A stretch of 63,224 bases of DNA from Streptomyces cinnamoneus (GTDB lineage Bacteria; Actinomycetota; Actinomycetes; Streptomycetales; Streptomycetaceae): NCBI RefSeq assembly GCF_014650495.1, contig NZ_BMVB01000025.1, positions 17,658-80,881 of the forward strand, in the 5' to 3' direction. Every line of letters begins with the position of its first letter. The first letter of the stretch is position 1. Under the pieces are notes generated by a model. The model saw nothing but the letters and a program-made list of their open reading frames with translations. It had not been told where the DNA came from and made no database searches. The position numbers and the translations under genes are program-made. Positions 52,129-61,295 of the stretch are shown one piece after another.

Positions 52129-54350
52129 CCGCCCGTCGACGCCGTCCCGAGCCCCGGGGCGGTGCGCGGCGCCGCGCACCCGCCCCCGACGTCCGCCGGC
52201 AGAAGGCCGTCCGCACCCCCACCGTGCTGCAGATGGAGGCCGTCGAGTGCGGCGCCGCCGCGCTCGCCATGGTCCTCGGCCACCACGGCCGCTTCGTCCC
52301 CCTGGAGGAGCTGCGCATCGCCTGCGGCGTCTCCCGCGACGGCTCCCGCGCCAGCAACCTCCTCAAGGCCGCCCGCGGTTACGGCCTGCAGGCCAAGGGC
52401 ATGCAGATGGACCTGGCCGCGCTCGCCGGAGTGCGGCCCCCGGCCATCCTCTTCTGGGAGTTCAACCACTACGTCGTCCACGACGGCATGGGCCGCCGCT
52501 TCGGCCGCAAGGGCGTCCACGTCAACGACCCCGCCAAGGGCCGGCGGTTCGTCCCCATGGACGAGTTCGACACCAGCTTCACCGGCGTCGTCCTCACCTT
52601 CGAGCCCGGCGAGGGCTTCCGCCGCACCGGCCGCAAGCCCGGCGTCGTGGACGCCCTGCCGGCCCGGCTGCGCGGCACCTCCGGCACCCTGCTCGCCGCC
52701 GTGCTCTCCAGCATCCTGCTGGTCCTCGTCGGCGCCGCGGTGCCCGCCCTGAGCCGCACGTACATCGACATGTTCCTCATCGGCGAGCAGACGTCCCTGC
52801 TGGGCGTGCTCTTCGCGTCGATGGCGGCGACCCTCGTGCTCACGGCGGCCCTGACCGCGCTGCAGCAGGCCAACCTGCTGCGCGGGCGCATCATCTCCTC
52901 CACCCTGGGCAGCGCCCGCTTCCTGCGCCACCTGCTCCGGCTCCCGGTCGCCTTCTTCTCCCAGCGCAACCCCGCCGACCTCGTCCAGCGCCTGCAGTCC
53001 AACGACGCCGTCGCCGAGACCCTGGCCAGGGACCTCGCCGCCGCCGGCGTGGACGCGGTGGTCGTGGTCCTCTACGCGGTGCTGCTGTGGACCTACGACC
53101 CCCAGCTCACCGTCGTCGGCATCGGCATCGCGCTGCTCAACGTCGTGGCCCTGCGCATCGTCGTCCACGTACGCGCCACCGGCACCCAGAAGCTGCGGGC
53201 CGAGAGCGCCCGGCTCACCAACACCTCCTACAGCGGCCTGACGCTCATCGAGACCATGAAGGCCACCGGCGGCGAGAACGGCTTCTTCCGGCGCTGGGCC
53301 GGCCAGCACGCCGTCACCCTCGACGTGCAGCAGCGGCTCGGCGTGCCCAGCGCGTGGCTGGCGGTCGTCGCGCCCGCGCTGGCCGCGCTCAACAGCGCCC
53401 TGATCCTGATGATCGGCGGCCTGCGGGCGGTCGAGGGGCACCTCTCGGTCGGCCTGCTCGTCGCCTTCCAGGCCCTGGTGACCGGCTTCACCGCACCCAT
53501 CACCCGCCTCAACGGCGTGGCGGGACGGATCCAGGACTTCGCCGCCGACGTCGCCCGCCTGAAGGACGTCGAGAACTTCCCCGTCGACCCGCTCTCCGCG
53601 CGGCGCGAGCCCGCCGCCGGCACCCGCCGCCTCAAGGGCCACGTGGAGCTGGAGAACATCACCTTCGGCTACAGCCCGCTGGACGCCCCGCTGCTGAAGG
53701 ACTTCTCGCTCTCGGTCGGCCCCGGCCGGCAGGTCGCGCTCGTCGGCGGCTCCGGCAGCGGCAAGTCCACCGTCTCCCGGCTGATATCCGGCCTCCACGC
53801 CCCCTGGGAGGGCACCATCCGCATCGACGGAATGCGGCTGGAGGACATCCCGCGCAGCGCACTGGCCGCCTCCGTCGCCTTCGTCGACCAGGACGTCTTC
53901 CTCTTCGAGGGCACCGTCCGCGACAACGTCGCGCTGTGGGACCCCTCCGTCCCCGACGAGGCCGTCGTCGCCGCCCTGGAGGACGCCGCCGTGTACGACG
54001 TGGTCGCCCGTCGCCCCGGCGGCATCCACAGCCACGTCGAGCAGGACGGCCGCAACTTCTCCGGCGGCCAGCGCCAGCGCCTGGAGATCGCCCGGGCGCT
54101 GGTGCGCCGCCCCAGCGTCCTGGTCCTGGACGAGGTGACCAGCGCCCTGGACGCGGCCACCGAGCAGATCGTCATCGACAATTTGCGGCGCCGCGGCTGC
54201 GCCTGCGTGGTCATCGCCCACCGGCTGAGCACCGTCCGCGACAGCGACGAGATCGTCGTCCTCGACCGGGGCACGGTCGTCGAACGCGGCCGGCACGAGC
54301 ACCTGCTCGCCGCGCGGGGCGCCTACGCCGAACTGGTCAAGGAGCACTGA
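52125..54350 (+). CDS. C39-peptidase ABC transporter (NHLP-type processing exporter)
   Basis: 741 residues. Residues 30-160 are a C39 peptidase: catalytic Cys42 in MEAVECGAAALAMVLG, His115 in NHYVVHDG and Asp135 in VNDPAKG, all intact. Then a six-helix membrane domain and an ATPase (Walker A VGGSGSGKST near 540, signature FSGGQRQRLEIARAL, Walker B LVLDEVTSALD). It removes the double-glycine leader while exporting the core. It is coupled to the HlyD-like gene by GTGA. Confidence 0.93.
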   Translation: MTARRRRPEPRGGARRRAPAPDVRRQKAVRTPTVLQMEAVECGAAALAMVLGHHGRFVPLEELRIACGVSRDGSRASNLLKAARGYGLQAKGMQMDLAALAGVRPPAILFWEFNHYVVHDGMGRRFGRKGVHVNDPAKGRRFVPMDEFDTSFTGVVLTFEPGEGFRRTGRKPGVVDALPARLRGTSGTLLAAVLSSILLVLVGAAVPALSRTYIDMFLIGEQTSLLGVLFASMAATLVLTAALTALQQANLLRGRIISSTLGSARFLRHLLRLPVAFFSQRNPADLVQRLQSNDAVAETLARDLAAAGVDAVVVVLYAVLLWTYDPQLTVVGIGIALLNVVALRIVVHVRATGTQKLRAESARLTNTSYSGLTLIETMKATGGENGFFRRWAGQHAVTLDVQQRLGVPSAWLAVVAPALAALNSALILMIGGLRAVEGHLSVGLLVAFQALVTGFTAPITRLNGVAGRIQDFAADVARLKDVENFPVDPLSARREPAAGTRRLKGHVELENITFGYSPLDAPLLKDFSLSVGPGRQVALVGGSGSGKSTVSRLISGLHAPWEGTIRIDGMRLEDIPRSALAASVAFVDQDVFLFEGTVRDNVALWDPSVPDEAVVAALEDAAVYDVVARRPGGIHSHVEQDGRNFSGGQRQRLEIARALVRRPSVLVLDEVTSALDAATEQIVIDNLRRRGCACVVIAHRLSTVRDSDEIVVLDRGTVVERGRHEHLLAARGAYAELVKEH

Positions 54351-54351
54351 G

Positions 54352-57222
54352 GTGACGACCCCTCACCAGACCCACCTCGCCCCGGACCCGGTCGTGGCGG
54401 CCCTCGGCCACCTCGGCACGGCCGTCGACTGCACGGGTCTGCGCAGCCTGTCCCTGGAGGGCCCGCTCGTGCTGTGGCTCGTCGTGGACGGCGAGCTGGA
54501 CCTGTTCGCCGTCGACGCCGCGCAGGCGGGGCACTGGCACTTCCTGGGCCGCCTGGCGACGGGCACCCTGCTGCTGGGCCCGGCCGAGGGACCCGAACAC
54601 ACCCTGCTCGGCCGGCCGCTGCACGGCTGCCGGCTGCGCCGCATCGAGCTGCGCGAGCTGTTCCGCCCGGAGCACGGCGGCCCCGGGGCCCCGGTGCACG
54701 ACGGCTGGGGGAGCGGCTGGGACCAGGGATGGTACGGCGCCGCCGGCGGCGCGCTGAGCCCCCTGGAGAACGCCTTCGCGCTCGGCGTCGGCCGCGGCCT
54801 GCACGTGCTCTACCAGGCCCCACTGGAGAGCCCCGCAGGCCCCGGCCGGGCCGGGGCCGACGACGACGTCCTGTGGATGCAGATCACCCCGGGCAGCGTC
54901 CAGTACGGCGCCGCCTACGAGGGCTACGGCGCGGACGCGTCCGCCGCGCTCCTCGTCGACGGGGCGATGTGGCAGGGCATGATCGACCAGCAGTACCGGC
55001 TGCTGTACGCCCTGGACCACTGGATCGAGCAGCTGGAGCGCGCCCACGAGGACCGCACGGCGGCCGGCATCGCGGCCGGCGAGGCCGCCCGCACCCAGGC
55101 GGACCGGACGCTGCTGGCCTCCATCGACCGCTCCGGCCGCCGCCCCCACCGCGGCGCGGGCGACGACGCGACGTTCGCCGCGTGCCGGCTGGTCGCCGCC
55201 GCGGCCGGCATCGCCCTCGTGGACCCCGGCGGGACGACCGCCACCGCCGGCCGGACCGACCCCGTCGACCGCATCGCGACCGCCTCGCGCATCCGCACCC
55301 GCACCGTCCGGCTCGACGGCCGCTGGTGGCGGGAGAACAGCGGGCCCCTGGTGGGCCTGCGCGAGGCGGACGAATCACCGGTCGCGCTGCTGTGGCGGCG
55401 CGGCCGGTACGAGGCCGTCGACCCGGCCACCGGCGCGCGCGAACGCATCGGCAAGGCCAACGAGGCCGCCTTCGCACCGCGGGCCGTCATGTTCTACCGC
55501 CCCCTGCCCGACCGGAGAGCGGGCCTGCTGCCGCTGCTGCGCTTCAGCGTGCGCGGCACCGGCGAGGACCTGCGCGGCATCCTCCTGGGCGGACTGGTCG
55601 CACTCGGCCTGGGCGCGCTCGTGCCCGTCGCCACCGGCCGGGTCCTCGGCCGGTACGTGCCCCAGGCCGAGAACGGCCTCATCGTGCAGACCGCCCTCGC
55701 GCTCATCGCCACCGGCGTCGTCTCGGCCGCCTTCATGCTGCTGCAGAACCTCTCCCTCCTGCGGATGGAGGGCCGCATCGAGGCCACCCTGCAGCCGGCC
55801 GTGTGGGACCGGCTGCTGCGGCTGCCGGTGTCGTTCTTCGCCGGCCGCTCCACCGGCGAACTGGCGAGCGCGGCCATGGGCATCAGCTCCGTCCGCCGCG
55901 TGCTGTCCGGCATCGGCCCGGTGGTCCTCCAGGCAGGCACCGTCGGCACGATGAACCTCGTGCTGCTGCTCGTCTACAGCGTGCCGCTGGCGCTGGCGGC
56001 AGTCGCCATGCTGCTCGTCGTCGCCGCGGTCTTCCTGGGCCTGGGGCTGTGGCAGCTGCGCTACCAGCGGCAGCTGATCGTGCTCGGCAACAAGCTCAAC
56101 AACCAGGCGTTCCAGACCCTGCGCGGGCTGCCCAAGCTGCGCGTCGCGGCCGCCGAGAGCTTCGCCTACGCCGCCTGGGCACGGGAGTTCGCCCGCACCC
56201 GCGAGCTGCAGCAGCGCATCGGCCGCATCGCGAACGCCGTCACGGTCCTCAACGCCGTCTACCTGCCGCTGTGCACCCTCGTGATGTTCATGCTGCTGGC
56301 CGGCCCGGCCCGCGGCAGCCTGTCCGCCGCCGACTTCCTCACCTTCAGCACCGCCGTGACGATGATGCTGTCCTCGGTCACCCAGCTGACCGGCGCGCTC
56401 CTCTCGGCCGCCGCCGTGCAGCCGATGTTCGAACAGATCCGGCCGGTCTTCCGGGCGACCCCCGAGGTGCGCGGCTCCAGCACCCCGCCGGGCGCGCTGA
56501 GCGGCGCCGTCGAGGCCAGGAACCTCTCCTACCGGTACACCGACGACGGCCCGCTCGTCCTCGACGACGTGACGTTCCGGGTACGGCCGGGCGAGTTCGT
56601 CGCGATCGTGGGGCCCAGCGGCTGCGGCAAGTCGACGCTGCTGCGCCTGCTCATCGGCTTCGACAAGCCCCTGACCGGCAGCGTGCTGTACGACGGCCAG
56701 GACCTGGCGGCGCTCGACCAGGCGGCCGTGCGCCGCCAGTGCGGCGTCGTCCTGCAGAACGCCCAGCCCTTCTCCGGCTCCGTCCTCGACTGCATCTGCG
56801 GCGCGGAGAGCTACTCGGCGGAGGAGGCGTGGGAGGCGGCCCGGATGGCGGGCCTGGCCGAGGACATCAAGGCGATGCCCATGGGCCTGCACACCATGCT
56901 GTCCGACGGCGGCGGCACCGTCTCCGGCGGCCAGCGCCAGCGGCTGATGATCGCCCAGGCCCTCATCCGCAAGCCGCGCGTCCTCTTCCTGGACGAGGCC
57001 ACCAGCGCGCTGGACAACGAGGCCCAGCGCGTGGTCATCGAGTCCACCCGCGCCCTGCGCGCCACCCGCATCGTCATCGCCCACCGACTGTCCACGGTGA
57101 TGGACGCGGACCGGGTGGTCGTCATGGCGGAGGGCCGCATCGCCCAGCAGGGCCCGCCGGCCGAGCTGCTGGCCGACACGGACGGCCCCTTCCACGAGCT
57201 GGTCCGCCGCCAGCTCGGCTGA
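54352..57222 (+). CDS. Second NHLP-type ABC transporter (permease/ATPase)
   Basis: 956 residues. The N-terminal 390 residues are soluble with no peptidase motif and resemble the sensory-like N-domain of the family (a cyclic-nucleotide-type barrel by pattern, e.g. LFAVDAAQAGHWHFLGRLATGTLLLG). The rest is a membrane domain and ATPase (Walker A GPSGCGKSTLLRLL near 755, signature VSGGQRQRLMIAQAL, Walker B LFLDEATSALD). It likely forms a heteromer with the C39 exporter. Starts one base after that gene. Confidence 0.88.
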   Translation: MTTPHQTHLAPDPVVAALGHLGTAVDCTGLRSLSLEGPLVLWLVVDGELDLFAVDAAQAGHWHFLGRLATGTLLLGPAEGPEHTLLGRPLHGCRLRRIELRELFRPEHGGPGAPVHDGWGSGWDQGWYGAAGGALSPLENAFALGVGRGLHVLYQAPLESPAGPGRAGADDDVLWMQITPGSVQYGAAYEGYGADASAALLVDGAMWQGMIDQQYRLLYALDHWIEQLERAHEDRTAAGIAAGEAARTQADRTLLASIDRSGRRPHRGAGDDATFAACRLVAAAAGIALVDPGGTTATAGRTDPVDRIATASRIRTRTVRLDGRWWRENSGPLVGLREADESPVALLWRRGRYEAVDPATGARERIGKANEAAFAPRAVMFYRPLPDRRAGLLPLLRFSVRGTGEDLRGILLGGLVALGLGALVPVATGRVLGRYVPQAENGLIVQTALALIATGVVSAAFMLLQNLSLLRMEGRIEATLQPAVWDRLLRLPVSFFAGRSTGELASAAMGISSVRRVLSGIGPVVLQAGTVGTMNLVLLLVYSVPLALAAVAMLLVVAAVFLGLGLWQLRYQRQLIVLGNKLNNQAFQTLRGLPKLRVAAAESFAYAAWAREFARTRELQQRIGRIANAVTVLNAVYLPLCTLVMFMLLAGPARGSLSAADFLTFSTAVTMMLSSVTQLTGALLSAAAVQPMFEQIRPVFRATPEVRGSSTPPGALSGAVEARNLSYRYTDDGPLVLDDVTFRVRPGEFVAIVGPSGCGKSTLLRLLIGFDKPLTGSVLYDGQDLAALDQAAVRRQCGVVLQNAQPFSGSVLDCICGAESYSAEEAWEAARMAGLAEDIKAMPMGLHTMLSDGGGTVSGGQRQRLMIAQALIRKPRVLFLDEATSALDNEAQRVVIESTRALRATRIVIAHRLSTVMDADRVVVMAEGRIAQQGPPAELLADTDGPFHELVRRQLG

Positions 57223-57233
57223 GCGGCCGGGCC

Positions 57234-57275
57234 GTACGGGTGCCGGTGCGGCTCAGTACGGGTGCCGGTCCGGCT
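57234..57275. repeat. 22-bp tandem duplication across the deaminase stop
   Basis: GTACGGGTGCCGGTGCGGCT (57234-57253) and GTACGGGTGCCGGTCCGGCT (57256-57275) are the same but for one base. The second copy encodes the last residues of the guanine deaminase; the first lies past its stop. Confidence 0.85.
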
Positions 57276-57819
57276 TGTTCGTCCACGCGTCGTAGGCGTG
57301 GGCGCCGATCTCGGGATGGAGCTGTTCGATCTTGATCCTTCGCTCGCTCAGGGGCTTCTTGAAGTCCTCGTACTGGTAGGCGTCGTCGAAGCCGATCCGG
57401 CGCGTGGCATCCAGATCGCAGCTGAAGTAGACCTCGTCGATCCGCGCCCAGTAGATGGCGCTCATGCACATCGGGCACGGAGCGCCGCTGATGTAGATGG
57501 AGCAGCCCTGGAGCATCCGGGCCCGCTCGGGGACCGGGTCCGGCGACCCGTCGGGCCGGGGCACGTACTCCAGGGTGCTCTCGTTCTGGTGCTCCTCGGA
57601 GATCGACGGCGCCTCGGGGTTGAGGTGGGCCACGGCCTTGCGGATGGTCTCGACCTCGGCGTGGGCCGTGGGGTCACCGGTCAGCAGGACCCGGTTCTGC
57701 CCACGCGCGATGATGTCGCCGTTCCGGCTGATCACCGCACCGAACGGGCCGCCCCAGCCCTTCTCGACCGACTCGGTGGCGAGTCGTACCGCTTCGGTGA
57801 TGAGCTCTTTGGGTTCCAT
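57253..57819 (-). CDS. guaD: Guanine deaminase (GuaD/cytidine deaminase-like fold)
   Basis: 188 residues. Zinc motifs are TAHAEVETIRKA and APCPMCMSAIYWAR; the C-terminal stretch IGFDDAYQYEDFKKPLSERRI and the final DAWTNK closely follow Bacillus-type GuaD. An insert of about 30 residues (SISEEHQNES and following, rich in Pro) separates the two zinc motifs and is unusual. It turns guanine into xanthine, the substrate of the XDH encoded 9 kb away. ATG 57819 has GGAG upstream. Confidence 0.87.
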   Translation of the reverse strand: MEPKELITEAVRLATESVEKGWGGPFGAVISRNGDIIARGQNRVLLTGDPTAHAEVETIRKAVAHLNPEAPSISEEHQNESTLEYVPRPDGSPDPVPERARMLQGCSIYISGAPCPMCMSAIYWARIDEVYFSCDLDATRRIGFDDAYQYEDFKKPLSERRIKIEQLHPEIGAHAYDAWTNKPDRHPY

Positions 57820-57856
57820 CACGCAGTCTCCGATCGGTAGCGCATCTCTGCCCGAT

Positions 57857-57886
57857 TTGCCCCATAAGTTCTCTGTGTCATAGGCT
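57857..57886 (+). promoter_or_regulatory. Leaderless promoter of the ABM-fusion gene
   Basis: TTGCCC (57857-57862) and TAGGCT (57881-57886) with 18-bp spacing, seven bases before the GTG at 57894. This is a good Streptomyces housekeeping promoter placing the transcript start on the start codon. Confidence 0.6.
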
Positions 57887-57893
57887 ACCTGAG

Positions 57894-58871
57894 GTGAGTT
57901 CCCGTGCAAGCCGCGGACCCGGGGCCGACCGCGCCACCGTCGTGACCTCGCAGAAGGTGCGCGCAGACCGCCTCGGCGACTACCACCTCTGGCAGGCCCG
58001 GGCGAACGAGGCGGCCCGCGAGTTCGAGGGGTTCGAGGGCGCCGAGGTGTACCCGCCCCGGACGGGCGACGAGAACGAATGGGTCGCCGTCTTCCGTTTC
58101 TCCGGGATCGACCACCTCACCGCCTGGCTCAACTCGCCCCGGAGGCGGGAGCTGCTCGCCGAGGGGCAGGGGCTGTTCGAGGCTCCCCCGACGCAGGAGG
58201 TGCTCCACGGCGGGGCGCCGCCCGAGCAGGTGCCGGAGGTCGTCACGGCCGTCATCTCCCACGACGTGAAGCCCGGGCAGGAGCAGGGGTTCCTGCGCTG
58301 GCAGGCGAAGGCCCTGAAGGCGCAGGAGAAGTCGCCCGGCTTCATGGGGTCCGAGTTGTTCAAGCCGGTCGAGGGCGTCCAGGAGCGATGGGTCGTCGTC
58401 TTCCGGTTCGATTCCCGCGAACACCTCGACGACTGGCTCGCGTCCGACGCCCGCAAGGAGCTGCTGGCGGAGGGCCGCGCCTACTTCGCCTCCTACGACG
58501 TGCGCAAGGTCGGCTCGGCGTTCAGCGGCTGGTTCCGCTTCGAGGAGGGTGCGCAGGGGGCCGCCCCGCCCAACTGGAAGCAGGCCATGTCCGTGGTCCT
58601 GGCCCTCTATCCCACCGTGATGGTGCTGAACCTGACGGTGGGAGCCGAGCTGGACGAGCTGGGTGTTCCCGGATACCTGGGCCTGTTCTTCTCCAACGTG
58701 CTGAGCGTCAGCATCCTGACGTGGCTGCTCATGCCCCTGGTGAACAGGGCGCTCGCCTTCTGGCTGGTGCCCAGGCGCACCCGCGGCCACCGCGTGCATC
58801 TGGCGGGTGCGGCGGTGGTGGTGCTCGGCTATGCGCTGTTCGTCGCGGTCTTCGGGCTGATCACGCGCTGA
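57894..58871 (+). CDS. Two ABM domains fused to a C-terminal membrane domain
   Basis: 325 residues. Two antibiotic-biosynthesis-monooxygenase-like ferredoxin folds (about 15-100 and 113-205; repeated pattern VRADRLGDYHLWQARANEAAREFEGF and VKPGQEQGFLRWQAKALKAQEKSPGF) are followed by about three membrane segments (230-250, 262-285, 298-320). Each ABM unit ends in LxxWLxSxxRxxLLAEGxxxF. The enzymatic residues needed for heme or quinone oxidation are not clear, so the domains may bind a small molecule at the membrane. Starts GTG 57894, apparently leaderless. Confidence 0.8.
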   Translation: MSSRASRGPGADRATVVTSQKVRADRLGDYHLWQARANEAAREFEGFEGAEVYPPRTGDENEWVAVFRFSGIDHLTAWLNSPRRRELLAEGQGLFEAPPTQEVLHGGAPPEQVPEVVTAVISHDVKPGQEQGFLRWQAKALKAQEKSPGFMGSELFKPVEGVQERWVVVFRFDSREHLDDWLASDARKELLAEGRAYFASYDVRKVGSAFSGWFRFEEGAQGAAPPNWKQAMSVVLALYPTVMVLNLTVGAELDELGVPGYLGLFFSNVLSVSILTWLLMPLVNRALAFWLVPRRTRGHRVHLAGAAVVVLGYALFVAVFGLITR

Positions 58872-58914
58872 CCGGTCCGCCGCCGGCCGCAACCGGACGA
58901 GTGAGGAGGCCGCG

Positions 58915-60294
58915 ATGTCCGATCGCATGCCCGGGGGAGACCTCGGGGACGCAGTGATCCGGCGCGGTGACCGCGACTACGACGGCGCCAGAGCCGACGC
59001 GGTGTGGAACGCGCTCACACCGGACCGATTCCCCGACGCCGTCGTGCGGCCCGCCTGCGAGCAGGACGTCGTGGAGGCCCTGGCCTACGCGCGCTCGCAC
59101 GGGTTGCGGGTGTCGGTGCGCTCGGGCGGCCACAACTGGTCCGGTTCGGCGCTGCGGGACGGAGGGCTGCTGATCGACCTGTCACGGCTCGGGGGGTGCC
59201 GCGTCGACCCCGCGACGGCGACGGCCGTGGTGGGGCCCGCGGCCACCGGTCAGGACCTGGTCGCGGCGCTCGCCCCGCACGGACTGGCCTTCCCGGTGGG
59301 CCACTGCCCCTCCGTCGCGGTGGGCGGCTACCTGCTGAGCGGCGGACTCGGCTGGAACTCCCGTGCATGGGGCCCGGCGTGCGCCGACGTCCAGGGGATC
59401 CGGGCCGTCACCGCCGACGGCCGGACGCTGACCTGCTCCGAGACCGAGAACGACGACCTCTTGTGGGCCGCTCGCGGCGCGGGACCCGGCTTCTTCGCCG
59501 TCGTCACCGCCTTCCGGCTCGGCCTGCATCCCCAGCCGGCCTCGGTCATGACGACGAGCGCGACGTTTCCGCTGTCCGAGGCCGGGGCCGTGACGAGCTG
59601 GGCGGTGGGGGCCGCGCGGGAATCGCCGCCCTGCGTCGAGACGGCCCTCGTCCTGAGGGCCTCCGGCGAGCCCACCGCGACGGCCCCGGCGGGGCCGCGG
59701 ATCACGGTCGCCGCCACCGCGTTCTGCCCGGCCCGCAAGGAAGCGCTCGCGGCGCTCGCCCCGGTGCACGCCTGTTCCTTCGCCGCGAGCGCCGTCACCC
59801 GGCAGCAGCCCGAGCCGACGTCGTTCGCCGCCCTCCAGGCGGGCGCCGGTTCACTGTGGCCGCCGGAGCACCGGTACGCGGCCGACACGCTGTGGTCGGA
59901 CGAGACCTACCAGACCCTGCTGACCCGGACGGCCGACGCGATCGCCCGCGCCCCCTCCGGCAAGTCCCTCGTGCTCGCCCCCGTGCAGCCGGTGTCCGGG
60001 GAGCCGGCCCTGCTGCGGAACATGGTCTTCTCGCCGCTCGGCGAGTCCTACCTCGTGGCCTACGCGGTCTGGGACGACCCGGCCGCGGACGGGGCCAACA
60101 CCCGGTGGCTGCGGGAGGCCATGGCCGCGGCCGACCCGTCCGGAAGCGGTGGTCACTACGTCGCCGAGGCCGACCTGGAGGCAGACGCAGCCGGCGCCCG
60201 GCGCTCGTACGCCCCCGCCGACTGGGACCGTCTGCAGGAACTCAAGGCGCGGTGGGACCCGGAGAACCTCTTCCACACCTACCTCACGCCGTGA
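58915..60294 (+). CDS. BBE-type FAD-dependent oxidoreductase
   Basis: 459 residues of the PCMH-type FAD family. VSVRSGGHNWSG carries the His for covalent FAD and GHCPSVAVGGYLLSGGLGWN the Cys, so bicovalent flavin is likely. The C-terminus RSYAPADWDRLQELKARWDPENLFHTYL is the berberine-bridge-enzyme (BBE) end. Substrate unknown; relatives oxidise sugars or natural-product intermediates. It starts 43 bases after the ABM gene and may be co-transcribed. Confidence 0.9.
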   Translation: MSDRMPGGDLGDAVIRRGDRDYDGARADAVWNALTPDRFPDAVVRPACEQDVVEALAYARSHGLRVSVRSGGHNWSGSALRDGGLLIDLSRLGGCRVDPATATAVVGPAATGQDLVAALAPHGLAFPVGHCPSVAVGGYLLSGGLGWNSRAWGPACADVQGIRAVTADGRTLTCSETENDDLLWAARGAGPGFFAVVTAFRLGLHPQPASVMTTSATFPLSEAGAVTSWAVGAARESPPCVETALVLRASGEPTATAPAGPRITVAATAFCPARKEALAALAPVHACSFAASAVTRQQPEPTSFAALQAGAGSLWPPEHRYAADTLWSDETYQTLLTRTADAIARAPSGKSLVLAPVQPVSGEPALLRNMVFSPLGESYLVAYAVWDDPAADGANTRWLREAMAAADPSGSGGHYVAEADLEADAAGARRSYAPADWDRLQELKARWDPENLFHTYLTP

Positions 60295-60392
60295 AGCGGC
60301 GCGCCGCCCGGCGGACGCCGCGCCCGCTCGGAGCCGGTCGCGCCCCTGCCGAAGCACTTGCCCAGGGCACGGAAGTCGGCCTGCTCAAGGGG

Positions 60393-61229
60393 TCAGTGAG
60401 CGGCGCGCTGGTACGTCGCCGGGGTGATGCCGTACGCACGCTTGAACCACCGGTTGAAGTGGGCCTGATCGGAGAAACCGGTGGATGTCGCGGCGTCCGC
60501 CGGCGGAAGCCCGCGGGCCAGCAGTTGCCGTGCGCGACGGAGCTTCAGAAGGCGCTGGTAGTCGCTCGCAGCCATACCGAACTCCGAGCGGAAGGCCCGG
60601 TACAGGGCGTAGCGGCTGCAGCCGGCCGCCGCAGCCAGGTCGTCGGCCGACAGCGGTTCCAGGAAGGCGTCGTTCAACAGGGCGTGGGCCCGCCGGGCGG
60701 CCCGGCGCTGCGCCTCGCCCCCCAGCGTCCTCGTGCGCGGCGCCCGCGTCGCGCCCCGCTCCGCGAGCGCGAGGACCGTGGCCGTGAGGTGCTCCTCCCG
60801 CGCCAGGTCGCCGGCGTCACGGACCAGCGCCCCGTGCAGACGGGCCAGCGCCCCCGTCAGCAGGGGATCCGTCAGCACGGGGCGTACGAACAGCGGCATC
60901 GCCCCTGCGGTCCCGTCGCCGGCCGCGTCACCGAGGGTTTCCCGCACCACGGACGGGCCGATGTGCACGATGCGGTACTGATAGCCCAGCTCTGCGGCGG
61001 CCTGGCCGTCATGGACCTCGTCGGGATTGAACGCCATCACCATGCCGGCACCGCTCGTGTGGTGCGCCCCGCGGCAGCGGAAGGTCTGCGCCCCCAGGTC
61101 GGTGATGCCGAAGGAGTAGGTGTCGTGGCTGTGCGGCGCGTACACGTGACGGAAGAAATGCGCGTGCATGGCCTCCAGAGGACGGGCTTCATCCCGCCAG
61201 TACCGCACCCAGCCGTCTCCGTTCCGCAT
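60393..61229 (-). CDS. AraC-family regulator
   Basis: 278 residues: cupin-type N-domain (VYAPHSHDTYSFGITDLG, MAFNPDEVHDGQA) and the two-HTH C-domain (LSADDLAAAAGCSRYALYRAFRSEFG, DAATSTGFSDQAHFNRWFKRAYGITPATYQ). It is divergent from an EamA transporter with 66 bases between starts, a common pairing in which the regulator controls the exporter. Start ATG 61229. Confidence 0.9.
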   Translation of the reverse strand: MRNGDGWVRYWRDEARPLEAMHAHFFRHVYAPHSHDTYSFGITDLGAQTFRCRGAHHTSGAGMVMAFNPDEVHDGQAAAELGYQYRIVHIGPSVVRETLGDAAGDGTAGAMPLFVRPVLTDPLLTGALARLHGALVRDAGDLAREEHLTATVLALAERGATRAPRTRTLGGEAQRRAARRAHALLNDAFLEPLSADDLAAAAGCSRYALYRAFRSEFGMAASDYQRLLKLRRARQLLARGLPPADAATSTGFSDQAHFNRWFKRAYGITPATYQRAAH

Positions 61230-61295
61230 GCACCTATGGTGGCCGCGCGCACGAGCGTTCAAGACGGAGGGGGGCCCGTCGGGCAGGGTCGGCGT

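Noticed and set aside
52017..54347. Minus-strand frame of 776 codons opposite the C39 exporter
   Set aside because: Shadow frame; the plus strand has all peptidase and ATPase motifs.
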